Of a stretch of DNA of 12,343 nucleotides, positions 6,673-12,343 are shown one piece after another. The stretch is from an uncultured Eubacteriaceae bacterium (GTDB lineage: Bacteria > Bacillota > Clostridia > Lachnospirales > Lachnospiraceae). Under the pieces are notes generated by a model. It was not told the origin of the DNA and searched no databases. It worked only from the letters and a program-made list of their open reading frames with translations. The stretch spans positions 1 to 12,343 of the forward strand of contig CAMEUH010000055.1 of NCBI GenBank assembly GCA_945938055.1, in the 5' to 3' direction. A program made the position numbers and the translations under genes. The first letter of the stretch is position 1; each line of letters begins with the position of its first letter.

Positions 6673-9186
6673 TTATGGAACAATTTCAGATTTTTCGGAT
6701 TCCTTAGCCGGAACAGCATTTTCTTCCATCGGAACAATATCATTAACAGCCTCAACGATAGAAATCGTTCCTCCTGCTTCCAATTCCTCTTTACCTACTA
6801 AAAGACACACGATATCACCAGGCTTTGCCTGGGAAAGCGCTGCCGCCACCTTTTCATCCAGAACCTGAAGTGCCATGAATTCCTGCTTCTCTGTAGAGAT
6901 TTCAATGGTATGATTATCCACCCATCCGGTCAGATAGCCACTGATGTCCGACAGTTCTCTTGTTGCCGGTTCATCTGCCACATTATAACCTCCAAGACGC
7001 TGAATCAGCTTTAGAAGTTCCTCATCCGCCTCATAATATTTTACAATCCGCTGATAATTGTCTCCATCCCCTTCATGAATATTCCCAATAAAATCCACCT
7101 CCAGAATCATGCTGTTCTTTGTTCCATCTGCCGCATTACATTCTTTCAGTTTCTCCTGAATCTGCCTTAAGACTGCTTCACCATTCTCCGTATAATCACA
7201 TTCAAACATCTCATCCATTCCGTCCTGTGAACGGTATGCATAAAACCACGCACTTGGCGTATAATAATTCCATCCATCATAAACAGAAAAAGAAACATTT
7301 CCATTTCGGTCAATACTTCCCGTGCTTTCTGCATCCTTCTCATCCACTAATCTAAAGAAGGCATCCATCGGTTCTTCTTTTACATTTTCATTTATGATCT
7401 TAAAATAGAGTCCCAACGTTTCCGGAAATACATCACTAATTTGAATCCGGATTTCTTCCCCGTTCTTAAGGCCAATATCCAGATAACCATACCATACCGA
7501 GTGCTCCGGGAAATCATCTCTTATGACTGCACTAAACGCATCGGCAAAGGAAAGCTTTTTTAGTTCCTCATTATAAGACTGGTAAATTTGATACAAACTT
7601 TCTAAAGGAATCTCCGTATTATTATGTGTCAGATACATGTAGGAAATTTCCTTAAAATCAACCGTCTCATAAAGAACTTTATTAATCTGTTCATTATTGG
7701 CAAAAAGATCTGTCAGTTCACAAAATGCCGGTTCCGACAAATAAATCTTCCGATATTTGTTTGTAAGTCCACAGTCCATTTTCACAGAAAGAACAACCCT
7801 GGTTCTCTGTTCGTAATTATAGGTATCAAGATTTCGCTCTACCTGATAGTTCCAGATGCTCTCGCCCGCCTTAATTGCTGCAACATTTCTTGCAAGTTCC
7901 GTTACAACAATTTCCCGGATTTCCGGTGATGTCAGTTCAATCTGGTTAATCCGGTTCTGGTAATAATTACGTGTCTCATAATCATATTCCCCTTTCATCT
8001 CCACGCAGACGGACTTGACATCTTCTACTGCCGGCACATCATTTAACATTACCGTATAGCTGGAATACAATGCCACACCGAATACCACATTAAAAACGAC
8101 CAGCCATGCAAGACCCGGAATCGCCTTTACCACATTCCGAAGCTTCTTGGTGGTAATCAGCTCATACAGGAAATATGCGATGATGGCAATAATATAAAGA
8201 ACAACGATTCCGAAGATTTCCTCATTATCTAAGTCATATTCTTTGATTACGCACCTAAAAATCATTGTAATCGGAATGAGACAAATCATCATTGCCGGAA
8301 TCAGTCTTAACACACACTGGAGCTTACTATTCAGTGCTGTACAGGTTGCCACCTCTGATTTTCTTCTCTTAAAGAAAAATAATCCAAGAATACAGTACAC
8401 AATGCCGACAATCAGCGTATATAAAACACTTCCCCACATTTTAATTCCCTGAACATATCCACGGATAAAGAGACCGGTAAATAAATTTGTCACCACATTC
8501 AATCTGTCATCCAGAATACTTCCTCCAAACTGGAACGGAATCACCGCAATTGAATCTGAAATGATTGCCATAAATACCGTGGCAACAAGCCTTGGTACAA
8601 TCAGAATCATTGCCGCTACCGTAAGATTGGTAAAGTTCGTTCCCGTAAGACTCATTGCAATGAGGAATAAACCATACATAAAAATGCATGCTGCAACAGA
8701 CGCACAAATTACCACTGCCATGTCTCCTGCTTCCAGTTCCACGTAATGGAAAATGCCACAGGAAATTGCTGAAATCAGTACACTTCCCAGTATCAGTCCA
8801 ACATTCCATGTAAGAATGGCTGCGCCAAAACTGGTAAAAATACTTTCTCTGGTATCCGGAATGGAATGATAAAAATCACATGCATTCCTTCTGTTCAGAA
8901 AATTAAAAAGATACAATGTCATAAGCGGTACAATGATAAGAAACGTCAGTACAATCAGAGGATTCAATTCCAGAATCCCATAAGACACAATTCTTCCAGT
9001 TGTTCCCGCAGGATATCTATTTACGTAAGTTACATATTCAGCATTATTAATCTGGTATCCAAGCGGAATCAGAAATGCTGCCAGTGCCATGATGATTGCA
9101 CTCATGATTCCGATTAATTTTAACTGCCGCATTCCCTCCAGATAGAGCTTTCCATTAAACAACGGCTTTTTCATCTTCTTTTCCAT
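6673..9186 (-). CDS. ABC-2-type permease with large C-terminal soluble domain (DUF6449-like)
   Basis: An 837-residue membrane protein, the likely transmembrane partner of the adjacent ATPase. The N-terminal 380 residues hold about nine hydrophobic segments (roughly 22-45, 74-97, 118-146, 156-180, 186-210, 252-273, 292-312, 323-345 and 357-380). After the second comes NRRNACDFYHSIPDTRES (98-115), a cytoplasmic loop typical of clostridial ABC-2 permeases paired with YtrA-type regulators. Residues about 381-837 are soluble, rich in Asp, Glu and Tyr, with no further membrane segment; the topology (single anchor near 360-380) suggests this part is outside the cell. I believe it corresponds to the family named DUF6449, from memory. 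The substrate is unknown; related operons respond to cell-wall-active compounds. The ATG at 9186 follows AGGAGGGG, and the gene begins 11 bp after the ATPase stop. It ends at a strong terminator. Confidence 0.88.
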   Translation of the reverse strand: MEKKMKKPLFNGKLYLEGMRQLKLIGIMSAIIMALAAFLIPLGYQINNAEYVTYVNRYPAGTTGRIVSYGILELNPLIVLTFLIIVPLMTLYLFNFLNRRNACDFYHSIPDTRESIFTSFGAAILTWNVGLILGSVLISAISCGIFHYVELEAGDMAVVICASVAACIFMYGLFLIAMSLTGTNFTNLTVAAMILIVPRLVATVFMAIISDSIAVIPFQFGGSILDDRLNVVTNLFTGLFIRGYVQGIKMWGSVLYTLIVGIVYCILGLFFFKRRKSEVATCTALNSKLQCVLRLIPAMMICLIPITMIFRCVIKEYDLDNEEIFGIVVLYIIAIIAYFLYELITTKKLRNVVKAIPGLAWLVVFNVVFGVALYSSYTVMLNDVPAVEDVKSVCVEMKGEYDYETRNYYQNRINQIELTSPEIREIVVTELARNVAAIKAGESIWNYQVERNLDTYNYEQRTRVVLSVKMDCGLTNKYRKIYLSEPAFCELTDLFANNEQINKVLYETVDFKEISYMYLTHNNTEIPLESLYQIYQSYNEELKKLSFADAFSAVIRDDFPEHSVWYGYLDIGLKNGEEIRIQISDVFPETLGLYFKIINENVKEEPMDAFFRLVDEKDAESTGSIDRNGNVSFSVYDGWNYYTPSAWFYAYRSQDGMDEMFECDYTENGEAVLRQIQEKLKECNAADGTKNSMILEVDFIGNIHEGDGDNYQRIVKYYEADEELLKLIQRLGGYNVADEPATRELSDISGYLTGWVDNHTIEISTEKQEFMALQVLDEKVAAALSQAKPGDIVCLLVGKEELEAGGTISIVEAVNDIVPMEENAVPAKESEKSEIVP

Positions 9187-9197
9187 GACTGCCCCTC

Positions 9198-10103
9198 CTA
9201 ATTCTCCATGAGCACATCGCCAAAGGCATATCCCAGTGCTTCCATTTCGTAAGTAAATACCTCTTCCAGTGTAAGTGGAAGTACCTCCAGTAACAGTGGG
9301 TTCATTCCCCTGATTCGTGGAACAACATCATCTTTCTCCCCACGAACGATGATGTTTGCTACCGAACCATGCTTTGCAAAATGGAGCATGTCAAACCCTT
9401 CAAAGGAATTCTTGTTATATTCCTCCTTAAATGCCACCTGAACCTTAAAAAGCTTCGTCTTAAGATTCGTAATGTCACTTTCAAACACCAGTCCTCCTTT
9501 ATGAAGCAGTGCCAGCTGATCACAGGTATCCTCTAACTCTCTTAAGGAGTGGGACGTAAGAATTGCCGTCGCCTTTCGTTCCTCCACATCCTGACAGATG
9601 AGACTCTTCACAAGATTCCTCATGACCGGATCCAGTCCGTCAAAGGTCTCATCAAAAAACAGATACTTCGGCTTACAGGAAATGGCAAGAATGGTTGCCG
9701 CCTGACGCTTCATACCCTTGGAAAACGTTGCCAGGGACTTCTTCGTGTTGAGCTGGAACGTTCCGGCAAGATATTCATACCGCTTGTTGTCAAAAGACGG
9801 ATAGCACGCCCGGTAAAGGTCCGCCATCCGGTCCATGCTGGATGCATTTAGGAAAAATAAATCATCCGGCACAAATGCTATCTGAGACTTTACCGCAGGA
9901 TTCTCATACACCTCGCTCCCGTCAATGGTTACATTCCCCTCGTCTGCCCGGTAAATTCCGGTAATCAGCCGAAGGAACGTGGACTTTCCGGCACCGTTTG
10001 AACCCACCATTCCGTAAATACATCCCTCCGGAATCGTGCAGTTAATGGAATCCAGTGCCTTGTAATCCTCAAACTTCTTTGTGAGATTTTCAGCCTTAAT
10101 CAT
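9198..10103 (-). CDS. ABC transporter ATP-binding protein (YtrB-like)
   Basis: The cytoplasmic ATPase of the transporter, 301 residues. From the start MIKAENLTKKF: Walker A GSNGAGKS (34-41), a signature in the variant form TFSKGMK (126-132) instead of LSGGQ, Walker B YLFFDE (147-152) followed by the D-loop GLDP, and the H-loop TSHS with His185. The Q-loop position reads AFVPDD, without the usual Gln, as in other YtrB/EcsA-like ATPases. The C-terminal 90 residues form an extra domain. The frame stays open upstream to 10172, but the ATG at 10103 is preferred because it follows AGGAGGAAAAG and overlaps the regulator's stop by 8 bp (ATGATTAA), a translational coupling arrangement; the upstream extension would run through the regulator gene. 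All catalytic residues are present, so it should be active. Confidence 0.95.
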   Translation of the reverse strand: MIKAENLTKKFEDYKALDSINCTIPEGCIYGMVGSNGAGKSTFLRLITGIYRADEGNVTIDGSEVYENPAVKSQIAFVPDDLFFLNASSMDRMADLYRACYPSFDNKRYEYLAGTFQLNTKKSLATFSKGMKRQAATILAISCKPKYLFFDETFDGLDPVMRNLVKSLICQDVEERKATAILTSHSLRELEDTCDQLALLHKGGLVFESDITNLKTKLFKVQVAFKEEYNKNSFEGFDMLHFAKHGSVANIIVRGEKDDVVPRIRGMNPLLLEVLPLTLEEVFTYEMEALGYAFGDVLMEN

Positions 10104-10479
10104 TCTTCTTTTCCTCCTCACCGAAAACTTTTTCCACACAGGATAAGATTTCTTCTTTTGAAACTCCCGCAAGCGCCAGTTCCCTTATCTGGCTGCTTAA
10201 CCCTTCCAGATTTCCCCTCTTCGAAACCTGTAATGATTCTCTTGCTTTTTCTGCCACGAAACACCCTTTCCCCGGAACGGAACTAATAAGACCCCTTCTG
10301 TCTAATTCCGAAAATGCTTTCTGAATCGTGTTGGGATTCACTGAAAGCTCCATGGATAACGAGCGGACGGATGGAACCTTATCCCCTTCTGATAAGATTC
10401 CCGTAAGGATGAATTTCTCCACCTGCTCCACCAGCTGCTCGTATACAGGGGTTCGCGACATGACATCAATCTGAAACAT
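10096..10479 (-). CDS. GntR-family transcriptional regulator, YtrA subfamily
   Basis: A 127-residue repressor-type DNA-binding protein. The winged helix-turn-helix covers about 10-75: TPVYEQLVEQVEKFILTG, then DKVPSVRSLSMELSVNPNTI (recognition helix in the second part), then the wing LISSVPGKGCFVAE. The C-terminal tail of about 50 residues is short and helical, as in the YtrA subfamily, which lacks a large effector domain. YtrA-type genes usually sit first in an ABC operon and repress it, and that is the case here: the stop overlaps the ATPase start. The ATG at 10479 follows AGGAGG at 8 nt and is preferred to the TTG at 10485, which is too close to it. An array of GTGTAyTA elements lies over its predicted transcription start, suggesting autoregulation. 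The inducer is unknown. Confidence 0.93.
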   Translation of the reverse strand: MFQIDVMSRTPVYEQLVEQVEKFILTGILSEGDKVPSVRSLSMELSVNPNTIQKAFSELDRRGLISSVPGKGCFVAEKARESLQVSKRGNLEGLSSQIRELALAGVSKEEILSCVEKVFGEEEKKND

Positions 10480-10504
10480 CTGCAAAACCTCCTCATCAAC
10501 TATA

Positions 10505-10546
10505 TACTGATGTAACTTCCTTCATATGTATGAGAGTACATCAGTA
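10505..10546. repeat. Perfect 10-bp inverted repeat in the GntR leader
   Basis: TACTGATGTA (10505-10514) and TACATCAGTA (10537-10546), separated by 22 bp. It lies in the transcribed leader between the predicted start (near 10601) and the ribosome site at 10490-10495. It could fold in the mRNA just ahead of the ribosome site or be a second protein-binding site. No T-run follows, so it is not a terminator. Confidence 0.7.
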
Positions 10547-10554
10547 ATGTATAG

Positions 10555-10596
10555 GTGTACTAGTTATGAATAGGTGTATTAGTTAAGATAGTACAC
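10555..10596. promoter_or_regulatory. Probable GntR (YtrA-type) operator array: three GTGTAyTA elements
   Basis: GTGTACTA (10555-10562), GTGTATTA (10574-10581) and the inverted TAGTACAC (10589-10596). The last two form an inverted repeat with a 7-bp centre and one mismatch; the first two lie in a 19-bp tandem repeat (10551-10569 and 10570-10588, differing at two places). The array overlaps the predicted start and early leader of the operon. YtrA-subfamily repressors are known to bind GTGTA...TACAC-like palindromes, so autoregulation is the natural reading. Confidence 0.75.
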
Positions 10597-10607
10597 TTGT
10601 TATGGTT

Positions 10608-10636
10608 AGAATAGCATATGGGATTTTGAATGTCAA
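10608..10636 (-). promoter_or_regulatory. Sigma-A promoter of the GntR-ABC operon
   Basis: TTGACA (10636-10631), a 17-bp spacer and TATTCT (10613-10608, four of six consensus). Predicted start is near 10601. The 13 bp between the -35 box and the end of the group II intron are A/T-rich and could act as an UP element. Confidence 0.8.
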
Positions 10637-10649
10637 TAGATAAATAAAA

Positions 10650-10725
10650 ATCGGGTAGGAGGTAGATAATCATTTTATCTACCGACCTCCCACAGCACCG
10701 TACGTACGGTTCCGTATACGGCGCT
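10650..10725 (-). ncRNA. Group II intron domains V and VI
   Basis: Domain V is 10725-10694: a 9-bp stem AGCGCCGTA/TACGGTGCT carrying the catalytic AGC, a 2-nt CG bulge, and a 4-bp upper stem TACG/CGTA with a GAAC loop. Domain VI is 10691-10653: GGG/CCC and AGG/CCT separated by an unpaired A at 10656, then a 9-bp stem GGTAGATAA/TTATCTACC with loop AATGA. The unpaired A is the lariat branch point, 7 nt from the 3' splice site. Domain V starts 3 bp after the maturase stop. Confidence 0.92.
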
Positions 10726-10728
10726 TCT

Positions 10729-12147
10729 CTAGTTTTCACATATTTTCAAATAGAACTCTGTGAATGTTGGATATCCCAATTCACGGAGTTTCTTGTTGTT
10801 AAATGCGGTTTGCAAAATAAAGTATCCACTGCAATACCAGTTTCCATTTCGCATGTTGGCGCAAATCCACGCCTTTTCCTTATCCACACCTAACTTTTTA
10901 AGTTCTTTGAATTTCGTCCTAGCTTTCTTCCATTGTTTCCAATAGATTGCCCTTATTTTATGTCGTAGCCATTCATCCGTTTTGGCAAGGAGTGCTTTCA
11001 TATCCGCCATTCCGAAGTAGTGTACCCATCCTCTTATAAACTGTGTCAGTTTTAATGCCCGATATTCATTTCCCCATCCATTACTTCTATTGGTCAGTTC
11101 CCTGATTTTATTCTTCATCTTCGTAACTGATTTTGGGTGTACTCTAAATCTGCATTTACCTCGGTAATTATAAAAGCTATACCCAAGGTATTTGACTTTG
11201 CTGATATGCGACACACAAGTCTTTTCCCGGTTCACTTTTAAGAAAAGTTTCCCTTCGATAAATGGTGTGACGTTTTTCAAGGTTCTTTCTGCACTTTTTC
11301 TGCTTTTACAGAAAATCATACAGTCATCTGCATAGCGCACAAATCTATGTCTTCTGCATGTAAGTTCCTTGTCTAGTTCATTCAGCATTATGTTACTGAG
11401 TAATGGGCTTAGTGGTCCGCCTTGTGGCATACCCACTTCTGTCTTTTCAAATATCCCTTTGCTAATTACTCCTGCATTAAGATATTTATGGATGAGTGAT
11501 ATAACTCTTCCATCTTTGATGGTTCGTGATAATACTTCAATAAGCTTGCTTTGACATACTGTGTCAAAGAATTTCTCTAAATCCATATCCACCACATATA
11601 CATATCCATCATTTACGTTTGTCTGGCATTGCTTTAGTGCATCGTGCGCACCTCTGCAAGGGCGGAAGCCATAACTGTTTTCTGAAAACTGTTTCTCATA
11701 TATCGGAGTTAGCACCTGTGTAATTGCCTGTTGAAAAACGCGGTCTACTACTGTTGGTACCCCTAGTTTTCTGAACTCGCCTTTTGTTTCTTTTGGTATT
11801 TCGACCCTTCGGACTGGATTAGGTTTATATTTTCCATCCATTATCTGTTGTTTCAGTTGCTTTCCATTATCTTTGAGAAACGATAGAAGTTCATCTACGT
11901 TCATCCCATCAACTCCGCCAGCTCCCTTATTTGATTTTACCTTCTTAAACGCTTGATTTAGGTTGTCATTAGATAAAATCCTCTCCATCAGTTTGTCCGT
12001 TTGAAAATCTGTGATGATGTCGTTGTTTTCAGTAATCCTCTGATGGGCGGACACTTCTGCATACTCTTTCTGTTCCGCAGATGCCATTTGCAGATAGTCC
12101 TCAATATGAAGTTGTCTGTCCTTACATCCATCTTTGGTTACATTCAT
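10729..12147 (-). CDS. ltrA: Group II intron reverse transcriptase/maturase (LtrA type, no endonuclease)
   Basis: A 472-residue multifunctional protein that helps the intron fold and splice and copies it into new DNA sites. Reverse transcriptase blocks in order: NKGAGGVDGMNVDEL (73-87), RRVEIPK...RKLGVPTVVDRV (113-137), SENSYGFRPCRGAHDA (155-170), VVDMDLEKFFDTV (185-197) with the first catalytic Asp, VGMPQGGPLSPLLSN (238-252), and the active site YADD (272-275). The thumb/X (maturase) domain covers about 340-470, including RGWVHYFGMAD (372-382). It ends there, with no HNH endonuclease domain. The ATG at 12147 follows AGGAG at about 10 nt. Although retron and diversity-generating elements also encode reverse transcriptases, the X domain and the domain V just 3 bp downstream settle the identity. 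Reading frame intact. Confidence 0.96.
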   Translation of the reverse strand: MNVTKDGCKDRQLHIEDYLQMASAEQKEYAEVSAHQRITENNDIITDFQTDKLMERILSNDNLNQAFKKVKSNKGAGGVDGMNVDELLSFLKDNGKQLKQQIMDGKYKPNPVRRVEIPKETKGEFRKLGVPTVVDRVFQQAITQVLTPIYEKQFSENSYGFRPCRGAHDALKQCQTNVNDGYVYVVDMDLEKFFDTVCQSKLIEVLSRTIKDGRVISLIHKYLNAGVISKGIFEKTEVGMPQGGPLSPLLSNIMLNELDKELTCRRHRFVRYADDCMIFCKSRKSAERTLKNVTPFIEGKLFLKVNREKTCVSHISKVKYLGYSFYNYRGKCRFRVHPKSVTKMKNKIRELTNRSNGWGNEYRALKLTQFIRGWVHYFGMADMKALLAKTDEWLRHKIRAIYWKQWKKARTKFKELKKLGVDKEKAWICANMRNGNWYCSGYFILQTAFNNKKLRELGYPTFTEFYLKICEN

Positions 12148-12343
12148 TTACTCACATCTCCTAAAGTTCAGTCCTTCCCATTATGTTTGCAACCACAATG
12201 GTACTATGACCTCTGCTGACTTCTTGCCATTCGTTGTTACTACAAGTTTCATACTCTGTTTCCACTTGCTGACAAGACCTCCCTTGGTACCACACGTTTC
12301 TTTCTCTCCACCTATCTGCCACATTTACCATAGTTAATTCCGA
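12148..12343 (-). ncRNA. Group II intron ribozyme part upstream of the maturase (partial)
   Basis: Non-coding intron RNA between the right edge and the maturase start. It contains GAAGTCAGCAGAGGTCATAG (about 12228-12209), a stretch of the kind found upstream of the maturase gene in bacterial group II introns, probably domain III or the base of domain IV. I did not fold it into individual domains. The intron 5' end is not in view. Confidence 0.7.

Larger units (their letters stand above)
10650..12343 (-). mobile_element. Group II intron, 3' part (5' end beyond the window)
   Basis: A retrotransposing ribozyme with an LtrA-type reverse transcriptase inside domain IV. The 3' end is fixed at 10650 by domains V and VI and the terminal AT; the branch-point A is 7 nt from it. 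About 200 nt of the ribozyme upstream of the protein gene are visible; a full domain I-III would need several hundred more, so the 5' end (a GTGYG-type start) is off the right edge. The protein lacks an HNH endonuclease, so the intron probably targets single-stranded DNA at replication forks or other endonuclease-independent sites (family knowledge). The RT frame and domains V and VI are intact, so it may be active. The bases following the 3' end are TTTTTATTTATC. Confidence 0.93.

Noticed and set aside
10104..10172. N-terminal extension of the ABC ATPase by 23 residues
   Set aside because: It would overlap the regulator by 77 bp and lacks a ribosome site; the ATG at 10103 has AGGAGG and begins at the normal MIKAENL strand.
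10551..10588. CRISPR-like tandem repeat
   Set aside because: There are only two 19-bp units with no spacer between them, placed at a promoter; a protein-binding array is the better explanation.
10729..12147. Retron or diversity-generating reverse transcriptase, or other defence-type RT
   Set aside because: The maturase X domain and the adjacent domain V/VI with a branch-point A identify a group II intron; no template/variable repeats or retron msr/msd structure are seen.

Overview
The window looks like a chromosomal segment of a low-to-mid GC Firmicute, most likely an anaerobic clostridial lineage such as Lachnospiraceae. The grounds are strong AGGAGG-type ribosome sites, a T-box leader, a feoA-feoA-feoB-Cys-rich-protein iron cluster, a YtrA-type GntR/ABC operon and a clostridial-looking group II intron. 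The taxonomic call is inference. Almost everything is on the minus strand; the only clear plus-strand gene is a GGDEF protein.

Layout from left to right. (1) 1-1752, minus: a canonical promoter, a tyrosine-type T-box leader with its terminator, a DRE-TIM (HMG-CoA-lyase-like) aldolase of unknown substrate, and the start of tyrS, which runs off the left edge. The T-box precedes the aldolase, so both genes should rise when tRNA-Tyr is uncharged. (2) 1774-3615, plus: a divergent promoter and a soluble 595-aa diguanylate cyclase with an intact GGDEF motif and no I-site. (3) 3618-6556, minus: ferrous-iron uptake. Two small FeoA proteins, FeoB, and a 45-aa Cys-rich membrane protein follow one promoter. 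Two copies of a 16-bp inverted repeat (GTTAG-N6-CTAAC) lie over the promoter -10 and in the feoA-feoB gap; their TTAG-N6-CTAA core has the same geometry as a DtxR/IdeR single-dimer site, so iron repression is the likely control. (4) 6611-10636, minus: a self-contained operon of a YtrA-subfamily GntR repressor, an ABC ATPase and an 837-aa ABC-2-type permease with a large C-terminal soluble domain, with promoter, probable operator array and strong terminator. (5) 10650-12343, minus: the 3' part of a group II intron with an LtrA-type reverse transcriptase/maturase and well-formed domains V and VI. Its 5' end lies past the right edge, and its 3' end is only 13 bp upstream of the -35 box of the GntR operon.

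I see no CRISPR array, defence island or clearly unprecedented system. The most informative signals are regulatory: the tyrosine T-box placed over an uncharacterised aldolase, the paired operators in the feo cluster, the GTGTAyTA array in front of the GntR gene, a perfect hairpin that holds the feoB stop codon in its loop, and the intron insertion next to a promoter.
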